From the NCBI RefSeq assembly GCF_030581005.1, contig NZ_JAUQSX010000004.1, positions 62,001-126,000 of the forward strand: a stretch of 64,000 bases of DNA, read 5' to 3'. Position 1 is the stretch's first letter. Every line of letters starts with the position of its first letter. The translations under genes were made by a program, and so were the position numbers. This document shows, piece after piece, positions 35,036 through 44,856 of the stretch. The notes under the pieces were generated by a model. The model saw nothing but the letters and a program-made list of their open reading frames with translations. It was not told the origin of the DNA and did not search any database. This stretch comes from Hymenobacter mellowenesis (lineage in GTDB: Bacteria > Bacteroidota > Bacteroidia > Cytophagales > Hymenobacteraceae).

Positions 35036-37231
35036 ATGCGCGATATTCTGCTGTATCTGAACGGCCGCCGGGCCGACCTGCCCCCGAACCTGAAAGGGCT
35101 ATTTCGGCTCAATAAGGAAGGTTCACTCGGCGATTTGGCCGTGCGCCTGGGCGAGTACTCGCTGCCCATCAGCTTGCCGGCCACGCGCGGCAACCTCCGC
35201 ATTTTCGGCGTGAATGCCAACCACGTCCTGGCTATTGATAAGTTCCGGACGGTCGATTATCCCTTCGAACTGCGCTGTGATGGGGAGGTGCTGCTCGGCA
35301 CCTTCCGGCTCACGGCCATCAGCGCCGCAGCCTACACCGGCACGCTGCTGGTGGCCGGCTACTCGTGGGCGCAGTTGTTGGTCGACAAAAAACTTACCGA
35401 CCTGCAGTTCGACGCCATCAGCTACAACGGCACCCAGCTCGAAACAATCTTGGGGCAGAGCTGCGACGCTACCGATGTGCAGTTTCCGCTCTGCTCGTTT
35501 GGCAATTTCTTCCACCCGCCGGCCGAAGAAACCCAGCCGGACGGCAGCAAGAAGGAGGTTTCCCTGCCTGCGCAGGCCCTCTTTTCGTGGCCGATGGCCG
35601 TTGATGACTACGCGCCTGGCGTGTATTACCCCAACGTGCTGCGCCAAATATTCAAGGATATCGGCTGGAACCTCACCGGCCGGGTGCTGGATGAGGCGCG
35701 GTGGCGCGAAACGGTGCTCACCAGCGCCGGCGCCGACCTGTCGAAAGCATGGCCCTGGGGTGCGCTGCTGCCGGCCAGCGGCGCCAGCACCGGGGGCGGG
35801 CAGTACAGTTACGTTGATGCCGGCCCCGGCAATGGCTACGAAAACACCATCATCGGCCTGGATGAAAACGCCCCTGCGGGCAATATTCTAGGCTACGACA
35901 TGGGCGGAGAGGTAATGTTCCTGCCGGTGCCGGTGCGGGTGCAAACCGGCGGCACGCGCGCCCTCGACGGCGAAAACTCGGTTTACTTGGCCCAGCAGGC
36001 GGGCACCCACACGTTTGCGTACAGCGTGGGCATTCAGAACGGGCACCAGACCATTCGTGTTGATGTGCCCGTAGCTGGGGCCTTTCATACAGCCTTTGCC
36101 CCGGTGCTGCTGGGGCTGCTCGTGCGCAGGGGCGGGGGCGGTTTCGACGGCTCCCCGGTGAACGGTTCGCCCATCGACCCGCAGGTGCTGCCGGCGTATA
36201 ATGCCCTGACTTTCGACAACCGGGGCGAGGTGGTGCCGGGCACCAAAGTAGGCACGGCATCGGTGTACCTCGAAGTTGGCGACGTCGTGCAGCTCTGCCT
36301 CATCACCCGCCGCCGCCTCACCGACTTACCCACCCAAGCCACCTTCCTGACCCGCGCCGAGTTTGTCATCAACTTCTCGGCGTCCTCTTTCGCGTGCACG
36401 GCCTTTGATGGCCCGACGATGTTGCAGCCGGCCAACTTCCTGCCCCCTCTGCTGCAACGCGACGTGGTGCGGGATTTCCTGCTCAGAACCGACACGGTGC
36501 CGGTGGCCGATGCCAACCGGCGCACGGTGCGGCTGCTCACCCGCGACGAACTCAGCGCCACCGCCGGCGAGGTGCTCGACCTAACCGGCCTGCTCGACCC
36601 CGAAGCGATGGAGTATTTGCCAGCGGCTGGCGCAACCGTGGGCGCCGTGGTTTTCTCGGCAGCAGAAAACCCCGACGAGCCGCTGCCGGTGGCGGCCGAC
36701 GTGGTGCGGGTGGTAACGGGCCCTGGCGTAAACGAGCAGGCCGTGGGCAGCCTGTTCGCGCCCGTTGCCTTCCGCTCATACCAAACACCCCAGCCGGGCA
36801 ACTACGGCCAGCGGATAGACCTGCCCACCTTCGCCACCGAGGACGCGCTGGCGCAAAATCTGGATGAAACCGATTGGGACGCCAGCAGCCAAGCCCCACG
36901 CCTCGTGCGCTACACCGGCCCGGATGCCACCCTTACGGTGCCATTCCAACAGCGGCGCGTGCCGTTGGCGGGTGCGGCGTGGGACGGGCCGCTGCGCTGG
37001 GCCGGGCCCACCGGGGCCGTGGCTACCTACTACGCCCGCACGGTGCAGCGCCTGACGCGCGGCCACGTCGGCAAGGTGCCGGCCAGCCTCACCCCGGCGC
37101 TATACCGCGCCCTCAGCATTGGCCGGCAGGTGACCATCAGCGGCGCCCTCTACACCCTGGAAAAAATAAGCAGTTACGACCTGGCCGACGACGCCGCCAC
37201 CGCTCCCCTCGAATTATTGCGCGACCTGTAG
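35036..37231 (+). CDS. Large tail-tip/baseplate protein
   Basis: This 731-aa protein begins with a beta-rich domain (ILLYLNGRRADLPPNLKGLFRLNKEG...) that resembles the N-termini of Bacteroidota phage distal-tail or hub proteins. It has no signal or membrane segment. The C-terminus (YRALSIGRQVTISGALYTLEKISSYDLADDAA) is also beta-rich. It lies directly before the tape measure gene (1 base between stop and next ATG), which fits the tail-tip complex. No catalytic motif was seen. Confidence 0.6.
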   Translation: MRDILLYLNGRRADLPPNLKGLFRLNKEGSLGDLAVRLGEYSLPISLPATRGNLRIFGVNANHVLAIDKFRTVDYPFELRCDGEVLLGTFRLTAISAAAYTGTLLVAGYSWAQLLVDKKLTDLQFDAISYNGTQLETILGQSCDATDVQFPLCSFGNFFHPPAEETQPDGSKKEVSLPAQALFSWPMAVDDYAPGVYYPNVLRQIFKDIGWNLTGRVLDEARWRETVLTSAGADLSKAWPWGALLPASGASTGGGQYSYVDAGPGNGYENTIIGLDENAPAGNILGYDMGGEVMFLPVPVRVQTGGTRALDGENSVYLAQQAGTHTFAYSVGIQNGHQTIRVDVPVAGAFHTAFAPVLLGLLVRRGGGGFDGSPVNGSPIDPQVLPAYNALTFDNRGEVVPGTKVGTASVYLEVGDVVQLCLITRRRLTDLPTQATFLTRAEFVINFSASSFACTAFDGPTMLQPANFLPPLLQRDVVRDFLLRTDTVPVADANRRTVRLLTRDELSATAGEVLDLTGLLDPEAMEYLPAAGATVGAVVFSAAENPDEPLPVAADVVRVVTGPGVNEQAVGSLFAPVAFRSYQTPQPGNYGQRIDLPTFATEDALAQNLDETDWDASSQAPRLVRYTGPDATLTVPFQQRRVPLAGAAWDGPLRWAGPTGAVATYYARTVQRLTRGHVGKVPASLTPALYRALSIGRQVTISGALYTLEKISSYDLADDAATAPLELLRDL

Positions 37232-37232
37232 C

Positions 37233-40115
37233 ATGAGCACGAAAAAAGTTTATATCATTGAAATTCAGGCCGACGCGGCAAAAGACGCGGTGGCCGAAAC
37301 CAGTAAACGCCTGGGCGAGCTGGATAAGAAGCTAGAAGGACTCGACCGCAACTCCGACGCGGCCAAAGCCATTGTGGCCGAAATGTCGAAGCTGGCGAGG
37401 GAGGCCGAAGCTGCCGAGGCAGAGCTGGCCGGCCTGAACGCCCGCCTCGACGGATTGAAGCCGGGCACGCTGCCGGCACTGCGGGCCCAGGTGGAGGAGC
37501 TGGAGGAGGCGCTGAACAAAACCGTTCGCGGCACCCAGGAATTTGATGAGGCGCTGCTGGCGCTGGGCAATGCTAAGGGCGAGCTTAAGTCGGTGGAGGA
37601 TGCCATTGATGCTCTTGACCCCAAAATGAAAGCGGCGGCGTTCGTGGATTTTGCCAACGGGGTAGTTGGCGCCTACGCCGTGGCTTCTACGGCGGCCACT
37701 GCGTTCGGCGTCAGCAGCGACACCGTGCAGGAATACGAGCAGCGGCTCCTTTCCTGCATCGCGGTGCTCGACGGCATGGAGCAGGTGTCGCGGGCCCTGA
37801 ACTCGGAAACCCTGTCGGTGGTAAAATCAGCCCTGGCCAGCGGCAAAGCATGGCTCACGGCCGGCGAATCCGCCAGCACCGGGGCGAAGGTGACGCGGGC
37901 CGCTTTGATTTCTACCGGCGTGGGCGCCCTGGTGGTGCTGGTGGGCCTGCTGATTGCTAACTGGGACCGGCTCACGGCCAGCGTGAAGGGCTCGGAGGCG
38001 TTCTTTACCAAAGTAAAAGCAGTCACCAGCGGGCTTTTTGATGCTTTTATTGCACAGGTAAAACTGGGCGCCACGCTGCTGGGCGACCTGTTTACCGGCA
38101 ACATTGGCAAACTGGTGATTGATGCCAGGGAGGGCGGCAAGAAGGTAGGGGAGGCGTACTCGAAAGGCTATCAGGAATCAATAGCTGAATCCAACCGCAA
38201 AGTGATTCAGGGCCAGATTGAGGCACAGGACAGGCTTATTGAAGTGCTGAAAGCTCGCGGCGTGCAAACCTACCAGCTGGAGGAGGCCAACCTCGTGGCG
38301 AAGCTGAAGCAGCAGAAGCGGGGCACTGAGGATGAGAAGAAACATTATCTAGACCTGCAAAAGGACTTGGACGTACTGCGCACCACCCACGGCGTGAAGG
38401 AGCGGGCCGACGCCGAGGCACTGACCCAGGCCCGGCTGGGCGGGGTGCTGGCGCTGGAGCAGGCCGCCGGCCGTGATTCGTACAGGGCCCAGCTTGCGCT
38501 GGAGCAGCAGAAGCTCGCCGCCCTCAAAGCTGCCGCCGACCCCCAGCTCGCGGCCATTGCGGCACAGGAAAACGCCATCAGCAGCCTTATTTTGGGTGAA
38601 GCGAAGAAGCGGGCCGATAAGCGGCTGGCATTGGAATCCGCCACCATACAGGCCGAGCTGGTGCGGCGCACGGCCCAGGGCGGCGATGAATACCAGCTCG
38701 CACTCGCTCAAAATGCTTTGCAGGAGAAGGCCGCCCAGCAGCACCTCAACGCCCTGCGCGCCGCTGCTCAAGTGGACGCTGCGGCCGTGGTGGCGGCCCA
38801 GGCTGAGCTGTTCCGCATTCAGACGGAGCGGGCCGATATTCACCGGGCCGAAGAAAAACGGCAGGAGCAGGCCCACCTCGAAGCTGTTTTTGAGCTGCAC
38901 GAATTTGCCTATCAGCGTGACGTGGCGGCCAAGGCCAAACGCGACCAACAGGAAGCCACCCGCAGGGCGCAGGTGAACGCCGCCGCCCAGCGCGTGGCCA
39001 CGCAGGTGGCGGCCGACACTGCCGAGAAAGTGCGCCTCGCCGCCATTCCGAAGCTGGACTTCGGCGACAGCGTATTGATTCGGTTGTTTGGTCTACACCC
39101 TATTCAGCTCGAAGCCACCAAAACCAAGCTGGCCGAGGCTGCCCTGGCCCTGAGCAGCGTGGTACAGCTGGCACTGGGCATTGAGCAGCAGGAAGCCGAC
39201 GCCGTGCTGTCGGCTGCTCAGGAGCGGCTTACGTTTGTAACGCAGGCCCTGAACGACGCCCAAAGCGCCGCCGACGCCACGGCCTCGCAGTTGGCATCGG
39301 CTGACGGCGCGCGGCGCGAATACCTCACGCAGAAGCTCGAAAAGCAACGTGCGGCCGAAGACAAGCTGCGGGCCGAGAAGGCTAAATCGTTGAAGGAGGA
39401 GCAGCAGGCCGCGAAGGTGAAAGCGCAGCTCGACAAAGAGGCGGCCACCGCGTCGGCCGCTGCGGCGCTGGCCAGCACGGTAGCCACCGGGGCCAAATCG
39501 GTAGAGGCTGCTGTGAACGTCATTTCGGGCGCCAGCAAGCTGCCCTTCCCGGCGAACCTGGCCGCCGTGGTTACAGGCCTGGCCGTGGTGACGGCGGCGG
39601 TGCTGCAGGCGAAGCAACTCGCCAAATCGCTGGGCGACGGCGGCGAGCTGGGCGACGGCGGCGAGATTGTTGGCGGCTCCCACGCCAGCGGCAACGACAT
39701 TCCCGTACTCGGTGGCCGCTACCGCGTGGAGGGGAAGGAGATGATTACCAACGTGCGCTCCACCGAAAACAACCGGGGCTGGCTGCACTTCATCAACCGC
39801 GAGGGCAAAACCCGCGCCCTCACGGCTGCCGACTTCATGGCCCAGGAGGCGAGCGTGCGGGTGCTGCCGCCGGCCCGTAGTTCGGGCTCGTTTGCCGATG
39901 GTGGCGAGATGGGCGGCGCGGCCGGCGGGGCAGTGCCCAACAACGACTTCGCGGCGATGGTGGCCAGCACCCAGGAGCTTATTATGCTCAACCGGCAGCT
40001 GGTGAACTTGGCCGCCGCCCAGCTCGCCAAGCCGCCGATTGGTAGGGAGGGCGCGGTAGAGCTGCGCAAGATGGCCGAGGAGGTGGACCAATCCCGCGCA
40101 ATGGCAATGCTCTAA
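37233..40115 (+). CDS. Tape measure protein
   Basis: This 960-aa protein is dominated by Ala/Glu/Lys/Gln-rich coiled coil (residues about 1-130, 330-620 and 660-790). Hydrophobic segments lie near 228-245 (ISTGVGALVVLVGLLIANW) and about 770-790. A Gly-rich, membrane-interacting-like C-region follows (LGDGGELGDGGEIVGGSHASG). These are hallmarks of siphovirus tape measures, which set tail length and enter the host membrane. At the usual 0.15 nm per residue, the tail would be about 140 nm. It ends the tail cluster. The next gene is on the opposite strand. Confidence 0.88.
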   Translation: MSTKKVYIIEIQADAAKDAVAETSKRLGELDKKLEGLDRNSDAAKAIVAEMSKLAREAEAAEAELAGLNARLDGLKPGTLPALRAQVEELEEALNKTVRGTQEFDEALLALGNAKGELKSVEDAIDALDPKMKAAAFVDFANGVVGAYAVASTAATAFGVSSDTVQEYEQRLLSCIAVLDGMEQVSRALNSETLSVVKSALASGKAWLTAGESASTGAKVTRAALISTGVGALVVLVGLLIANWDRLTASVKGSEAFFTKVKAVTSGLFDAFIAQVKLGATLLGDLFTGNIGKLVIDAREGGKKVGEAYSKGYQESIAESNRKVIQGQIEAQDRLIEVLKARGVQTYQLEEANLVAKLKQQKRGTEDEKKHYLDLQKDLDVLRTTHGVKERADAEALTQARLGGVLALEQAAGRDSYRAQLALEQQKLAALKAAADPQLAAIAAQENAISSLILGEAKKRADKRLALESATIQAELVRRTAQGGDEYQLALAQNALQEKAAQQHLNALRAAAQVDAAAVVAAQAELFRIQTERADIHRAEEKRQEQAHLEAVFELHEFAYQRDVAAKAKRDQQEATRRAQVNAAAQRVATQVAADTAEKVRLAAIPKLDFGDSVLIRLFGLHPIQLEATKTKLAEAALALSSVVQLALGIEQQEADAVLSAAQERLTFVTQALNDAQSAADATASQLASADGARREYLTQKLEKQRAAEDKLRAEKAKSLKEEQQAAKVKAQLDKEAATASAAAALASTVATGAKSVEAAVNVISGASKLPFPANLAAVVTGLAVVTAAVLQAKQLAKSLGDGGELGDGGEIVGGSHASGNDIPVLGGRYRVEGKEMITNVRSTENNRGWLHFINREGKTRALTAADFMAQEASVRVLPPARSSGSFADGGEMGGAAGGAVPNNDFAAMVASTQELIMLNRQLVNLAAAQLAKPPIGREGAVELRKMAEEVDQSRAMAML

Positions 40116-40116
40116 C

Positions 40117-40668
40117 TCACCAAGCCTTCGCGCCACCCATGGACTGCGTGAGGCTGGCCACCACTTCGCGCAGGTGCTTGTCAAGGTCAGCCATCGCGGC
40201 CACAGTGTTTTTGCTCGGCTTCGCCGTGGCGTATTTTTCCAGCGGAACCCGGTTTTTCACGTCTTCGGACGTGAGGGCCGGGTTTTCGTTTTGGTAAGTC
40301 ACGTCATCAACCTGATAGCGGAAGCGGCCTTCCTTGGTGTAGATGGCAACCGCGAAATAGTACAGGTTGGCGTGTGTGTCGGTGAAGCCCTGCGGGGCCT
40401 GTTTGTAGCGCAGGCGCACCAACTGCATACCCGAGCCGGCGTCGGCCGTGGGCTCGCCGGGGGCCCGGTCAGTTTGGCGGGCAATCCACTCAGAAGCCCG
40501 GCCGAACAGTGCCGTTTGGGTGGCGCCGGGCACCGAAACAACGCCCGAGTAGCTCACCTTCTGCGTGAGTGAATCTTTGGGCAGCGAGGCGTAGCCTTTC
40601 ACCGCCTGGGCGTAGCTGGTGGCGGAAATAAGCAGTCCCAGGGCCACGGCATACAGGGCATTTTTCAT
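40117..40668 (-). CDS. Secreted DUF4468-like protein on the opposite strand (moron candidate)
   Basis: This 183-aa protein has a clear signal peptide (MKNALYAVALGLLISATSYAQA) and a mature part resembling the Bacteroidota DUF4468 domain (TQKVSYSGVVSVPGATQTALFGRASEWIARQT). It is encoded against all surrounding late genes, between tape measure and protease. Its upstream side has TAATTTG, close to a host -7 box. Such lone, reversed genes are often expressed in lysogens and change the host envelope. The function is not known. Confidence 0.75.
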   Translation of the reverse strand: MKNALYAVALGLLISATSYAQAVKGYASLPKDSLTQKVSYSGVVSVPGATQTALFGRASEWIARQTDRAPGEPTADAGSGMQLVRLRYKQAPQGFTDTHANLYYFAVAIYTKEGRFRYQVDDVTYQNENPALTSEDVKNRVPLEKYATAKPSKNTVAAMADLDKHLREVVASLTQSMGGAKAW

Positions 40669-40739
40669 GTCGGCAGAAAAAACGTTGCGGAAAGCGCCAC
40701 CAAATTAGCCAAATTTCAGACTATCCCGCTTTTAGGGAT

Positions 40740-42164
40740 ATGTCGAAGGCTTTCCTTGCCCCTCTTTCTCTTGCTCTTGCCTCGCTCACGGCCGCCGATT
40801 TGGCCGCCGCGCCCCGGTATCGCATGAAAATGGGCGAAAATGAGCCGGAACAGGGTGTAAATCTGGTTAGTATCGTGCAAAACCCGGCCATTGGGCGCGG
40901 TTTTGTGGCACTTTCGGCCGTGAAAATGGCCCCAAAACGGTTCCATTTCAGCAGCGAACCGACCCAGCAGGTGCTCACCGGTCCGGCGCTGGTGCCCGAT
41001 GAGGAGATTTTGCGACTGGATGCCGAGGGGAACCCCTACTACATCAGCTTTTCAGCCGAGCAAATCAGCCTGATTAAGCGGCGCTACGCCCTCAACGGCT
41101 ACCAAAAACTGAGCAATCACGAGCACGCCACCCCGCTCGACGGCGTGGTGTTCGAAGAAAGCTGGATTGTGCGCGATTCGGAGCGCGACCCGGCCGCCGT
41201 GCTGGGCCTTGATGTGCCCGCCGGCACCTGGATGCTATCGGGCTATATCGCCGATTCCGACTTCTGGACTAAGGAAGTGCTCACCGGCAACGTCACCGGC
41301 TTCTCGATTGAGGGCCTGTTCGACCTCGAAGAAGTCACCTTGGCGGCCGTGCCCGCCCCAACCCCAAGCAAGATGAAAAAACCCTGGAATTTTTCTTTGA
41401 TGGCGGCCGTGGCCAAGCTGGCTGGCGTCAAGTTCACGAAAACGCCCCTCAAGGATGGCACCGTAGTGGACGTGGCCGAAGACGGCAGCGTTTCCGACCT
41501 CGATGCTGACGGCAACGTGAGCGGCCCCGCGAAGGACGGCGCCTATGAGCTGGAAGATGGCACCACGCTGACCGTGAAGGACGGCAAGAAAGTGGACGCC
41601 CCGAAAGAAGACCCGAAGCTGGCCGACGAAGCAGTGGCCGCCGCTCAGGAGGTGCTCAAAGGTATCACGGCCGACACGTCGGCCGCCGATGCCAAGTCCA
41701 TCATTGAGAAGGCCCTCGAAGCGCTGGGGGTGAAGCCGGCCGCTGAAAAGACGCCCGAGGAAGTGAAGGCTGCCGCAGTGGAGTTATTTCTCGAAGCCGT
41801 GCCGATGGCTGGCGACCTGGGCAATTTCAATTACAACCCCATCACTCGGATGCTGACCAAAGAGGACGGCACGATGGTAATGACCGGGGTGTATGCCTGC
41901 GCCGATGGCAGCTACTTCGAAGTGTCCACCAGCCAGTACACCTACCAAATCGACGCGGCCACCTACGCCAAGGCGCAAAAGCTCTCGGCTGTCGAAGTCC
42001 AGCTCGCCGCCGCCCAGCTGGAGCTGAGCAAAACGCCTGACGGTGGTCGCGTGCATCTGAGCGGCGCGGGAGCCAATACCCCGCCCACGCCCGACGCCCC
42101 AGCCAACTGGGTGACGCTGGCCCTGGCCCGCGCGAAGGAGCTCACCACCGAGCCCACCGAATAG
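40740..42164 (+). CDS. XkdF-like prohead protease fused to a scaffold-like domain
   Basis: This 474-aa protein has two parts. Residues about 60-205 match the XkdF/S78-2 phage serine protease pattern: VLTGPALVPDEEILR, LSNHEHATPLDGVVFEESW (His and Ser/Glu), VPAGTWMLSGYI and TGNVTGFSIEG. From about 212 there is an acidic region with short DG-rich beta repeats and Ala-rich helices, typical of a scaffolding domain. An in-frame ATG at 41373 (residue 212, MKKPWNFSL) could start a separate scaffold. It directly precedes the capsid gene, as expected of the head-maturation protease. Confidence 0.75.
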   Translation: MSKAFLAPLSLALASLTAADLAAAPRYRMKMGENEPEQGVNLVSIVQNPAIGRGFVALSAVKMAPKRFHFSSEPTQQVLTGPALVPDEEILRLDAEGNPYYISFSAEQISLIKRRYALNGYQKLSNHEHATPLDGVVFEESWIVRDSERDPAAVLGLDVPAGTWMLSGYIADSDFWTKEVLTGNVTGFSIEGLFDLEEVTLAAVPAPTPSKMKKPWNFSLMAAVAKLAGVKFTKTPLKDGTVVDVAEDGSVSDLDADGNVSGPAKDGAYELEDGTTLTVKDGKKVDAPKEDPKLADEAVAAAQEVLKGITADTSAADAKSIIEKALEALGVKPAAEKTPEEVKAAAVELFLEAVPMAGDLGNFNYNPITRMLTKEDGTMVMTGVYACADGSYFEVSTSQYTYQIDAATYAKAQKLSAVEVQLAAAQLELSKTPDGGRVHLSGAGANTPPTPDAPANWVTLALARAKELTTEPTE

Positions 42165-42220
42165 GCCCGCTTTTTCATTCTGTTTTTTCACCCCAAACCC
42201 GCCCTGTTGGGCACCCCTTA

Positions 42221-43210
42221 ATGTTCACTTATTCCCCCAAACAGTGGCTCGGCAAGCACGCAGCAGCGATTATCTCGCTGCTGATTGCGGCCAACCGCAC
42301 CAGCAAAAAGAACCTGGTGCGCATTCTTGATAACGTCAAGAATGAAATGTACATCACCACCATCAGCGGCGATGTGCCGTGGCGCCCCTATCAGGAGGAA
42401 ATCTCCGAGGCGAACCTCGCCACGTTTGCACAAGATTCCACGCTGAAATTCTCGGACGCCACCGTGCGCCCGGTGAAAATCATGGCGATGGATAAATTCT
42501 TGATGGACCAACTGCGCAACACGCGCTTTGCGGCCGACATCAAGCAGGGCGCGGCCAACATCGACAGCAACGAGTTCCGGCAGGCTGTGTTGGCTTACCT
42601 GATTCCCATCCTGGGCAAATCGTTCGAGCGGCTGTTTTACAACAGCGTCACGGCTACCACCAAAGCGGCCATCGCTGCCAGCAGCGCCACCGCCGCGCAA
42701 AAGGCTTGGGCCGCTGCCCAGCCCGATGGACTGGTAGACGGCATCCTCGCCAACATGATTGCCAACGGCAACGTGATTGCCGTAGCTGGTACGAGCGTGA
42801 CGGCCACTAACATCGTGGCTGAGTATGAGAAGATTTACGCGGCCCTGCCCGGCGTAGTGGCCGGCAATCCGGACACGCGAATGTTCGTGCCGGAGTCGGA
42901 CTTCTCGCTGGTGCTGCAGGCCAACCGCAACCAGCAATACCGCGACATTTTCACCGTGCAGGGCAACGGCCTGGAAAATGCCACGGTGACTTTTTCGGGT
43001 CTAGAGCTGGAATTCGTGCCGCAGCCCGGCCGCTTCGCCGGCCGCGCCGGCTCCTCGGGTGATTTCGTGCTGGCCACCGATAAGGCCGGTGATGAAAACG
43101 AGTTCACCATCGACAAAGTGAATAACCTCGGCGATGCCATGTTCGGCAAGGCCGTGGCCACGCTCGACGCCGAGGTGCTGCTGCCCCAGCAAAAAGTTCT
43201 CTACCTCTAA
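42221..43210 (+). CDS. Major capsid protein
   Basis: This 329-aa protein follows the protease/scaffold gene and has the length and composition of a HK97-fold capsid subunit. There is an N-terminal helical region, RPVKIMAMDKFLMDQLRNTRFAADI, then FRQAVLAYLIPILGKSFERLFYNSV, the Ala-rich AAIAASSATAAQKAWAAA, FVPESDFSLVLQANRNQQYR and a beta-rich C-terminus ending LDAEVLLPQQKVLYL. The assignment rests on context and general pattern, not on a diagnostic motif. Confidence 0.75.
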   Translation: MFTYSPKQWLGKHAAAIISLLIAANRTSKKNLVRILDNVKNEMYITTISGDVPWRPYQEEISEANLATFAQDSTLKFSDATVRPVKIMAMDKFLMDQLRNTRFAADIKQGAANIDSNEFRQAVLAYLIPILGKSFERLFYNSVTATTKAAIAASSATAAQKAWAAAQPDGLVDGILANMIANGNVIAVAGTSVTATNIVAEYEKIYAALPGVVAGNPDTRMFVPESDFSLVLQANRNQQYRDIFTVQGNGLENATVTFSGLELEFVPQPGRFAGRAGSSGDFVLATDKAGDENEFTIDKVNNLGDAMFGKAVATLDAEVLLPQQKVLYL

Positions 43211-43231
43211 TCTGGAAAGGAGCACCTCCCC

Positions 43232-43753
43232 ATGTCAGGAAGAAATAGCAAAACCGCCGGGGCAGCCGTAGCCGCTGCCCCGGCCCCTGTGGTCAATCAG
43301 ACCGCAGCCACCGCCGGCGAGGCTGGCCTGCCCATCGTGGCGCCCCCTGCTGAGCAGCCGGCCGAACCCGAGCGCCCAGCCGAGGAAGAGGAAGCAGAGC
43401 CCGCCGAGCGGGTGTTTCAGCTCGACCGCTTCACTGAGGCCATTGAAAGCCTGAGCGACGAAGATTTTATGTTGGCTCTTGAGGCAATGTACGGCGAGGG
43501 CTACCGCCGCGACCTTCTCACCATCGATAAGCCGCACGAGCTGGAGTCAAAGCCGGAAACGCCCGAGGTGGCGGCTGACACCGTGGCCGAAGCGGCTCCG
43601 GTGGATGAGCACGCTGAAACGCGCGAGCTGCTCGGCCGCTTCAACCTGAAACGGGCCTGGCGCGATGCTGACGGCGTGGTGCATTTTGATGAAAAAGCGG
43701 CCCGCAAAGCTGCCGGCGACAACGCTGATTCTCTCACCGTCATCGAAGCCTAG
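43232..43753 (+). CDS. Head-associated acidic protein
   Basis: This 173-aa protein has an Ala/Pro/Glu-rich disordered N-terminus (about 1-65) and a helical part (RFTEAIESLSDEDFMLALEAMYG). A C-terminal segment (LLGRFNLKRAWRDADGVVHFDEKAARKAAG) resembles a small fold that reads like a DNA- or protein-binding tail. It lies between the capsid and tube-like genes. I recognise no family; a head decoration or connector role is inferred from position. Confidence 0.55.
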   Translation: MSGRNSKTAGAAVAAAPAPVVNQTAATAGEAGLPIVAPPAEQPAEPERPAEEEEAEPAERVFQLDRFTEAIESLSDEDFMLALEAMYGEGYRRDLLTIDKPHELESKPETPEVAADTVAEAAPVDEHAETRELLGRFNLKRAWRDADGVVHFDEKAARKAAGDNADSLTVIEA

Positions 43754-43780
43754 GGGCTTCGATGAGCATTCCCAGCAACT

Positions 43781-44317
43781 ATGTCTTTAGGACTTTCCAA
43801 ATCGCTGCGCACCGCCCCGCAATACCGCATGGGTGGCGTGGTGGGCATCCTAGCCATTGCCACGTTTCAGGACGATAAGACGCCCGGCTTTACCGTCCAG
43901 CGCGACCAAACCACCAATGAGGTAACGGGCATCACCCCGCAGGGCACCAACAAATTTCACTCCATCGACCCCGAGGAGGCTTCTTGCTCGTGGGCCGACA
44001 ACCTGAAAACGGGCACCAACAAGTACCGCCAGCACCAAGCCGCATTCAAATACGGCGAAATCTCGAACGCCACCTCTGCGCAGATGATGAATCTGTCGTT
44101 GGGCCATCATACGCTGCTGCTCAAAACCAAGAACGGCAAAGCGGTGCTGTTGGGCGAAAACAACGGCCTCACGGCTGAGAAGCAGGACAGCGGCGCGGGC
44201 GCCACCAATGACGACCTCGCCGGCCATGACCTCGTGCTGAGCAGCGGCGAAACCGTGCACGCCTCCATCATGCCCGCCTCGGTGTTCGATACGATTGCCG
44301 CCACCGTTCAAGACTAA
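43781..44317 (+). CDS. Unrecognised beta-rich structural protein
   Basis: This 178-aa protein is beta-rich with Gly/Thr/Asn loops (YRMGGVVGILAIATFQDDKTPGFTVQRDQT; HHTLLLKTKNGKAVLLGENNGL). Its length and composition would suit a tail tube or head-tail joining protein. It is followed by a gene of equal size and similar style (44329). No diagnostic motif was found. Confidence 0.55.
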   Translation: MSLGLSKSLRTAPQYRMGGVVGILAIATFQDDKTPGFTVQRDQTTNEVTGITPQGTNKFHSIDPEEASCSWADNLKTGTNKYRQHQAAFKYGEISNATSAQMMNLSLGHHTLLLKTKNGKAVLLGENNGLTAEKQDSGAGATNDDLAGHDLVLSSGETVHASIMPASVFDTIAATVQD

Positions 44318-44328
44318 GCTTTATTTCT

Positions 44329-44856
44329 GTGTTGTATTCGCTGCCCTCGACGGCGGGCTACCGGCTGGCTGGCCTCAAAACCCTGCTGCTGGCCCCGTGG
44401 TCGGGGGCAGCTTCTTATAACTACGCCTCGGCCGCCTGCTCGCGCATCACCAATTTCAGCGGCATCACCGGCTGGGAGCAGATTCCGCTCGACGTGCCCG
44501 GCGCGGCGCAGTTCGGCGAGCAGCTCAACCGCACCAAGAACGGCAAGCTCTACACCCAACTGGTGAGCCTGTCGCTGGCCCAGCTCTCCGATGCCGGCCG
44601 AACCGCCGTCGAAGGTTTGGTCGACGCGGGCCCGGTGGTGGCGCTGCTGCAAGACTACAACGGCCAATGGTGGCTCTACGGCCAAACCGCCGGCCTGCGC
44701 CTGCTCACGGCCAACGCCCAAAGCGGCACTTATGGCGGCGACGGCAGCCAGGCCCTGCCGCTCACCGGCACCCAGCGCGAAGCCGCCCGCACCGTGGCCG
44801 TGAGCCGCATCAATCTGCTTTTCAATTCCTCGACCACCTTCCACTTCCCGGCTTAA
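44329..44856 (+). CDS. Putative tail tube-like structural protein
   Basis: This 175-aa beta-rich protein starts at GTG (or TTG 44332). It contains LVSLSLAQLSDAGRTAVEGLVDAGPVVALLQD, then NGQWWLYGQTAGLRLLTANAQSG and LPLTGTQREAARTVAVS, a pattern I associate with Bacteroidota phage tube-like proteins, though only from memory. It ends directly at the portal ATG. If this and 43781 are tube genes, they lie on the head side of the late region, away from the other tail genes. Confidence 0.5.
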   Translation: MLYSLPSTAGYRLAGLKTLLLAPWSGAASYNYASAACSRITNFSGITGWEQIPLDVPGAAQFGEQLNRTKNGKLYTQLVSLSLAQLSDAGRTAVEGLVDAGPVVALLQDYNGQWWLYGQTAGLRLLTANAQSGTYGGDGSQALPLTGTQREAARTVAVSRINLLFNSSTTFHFPA

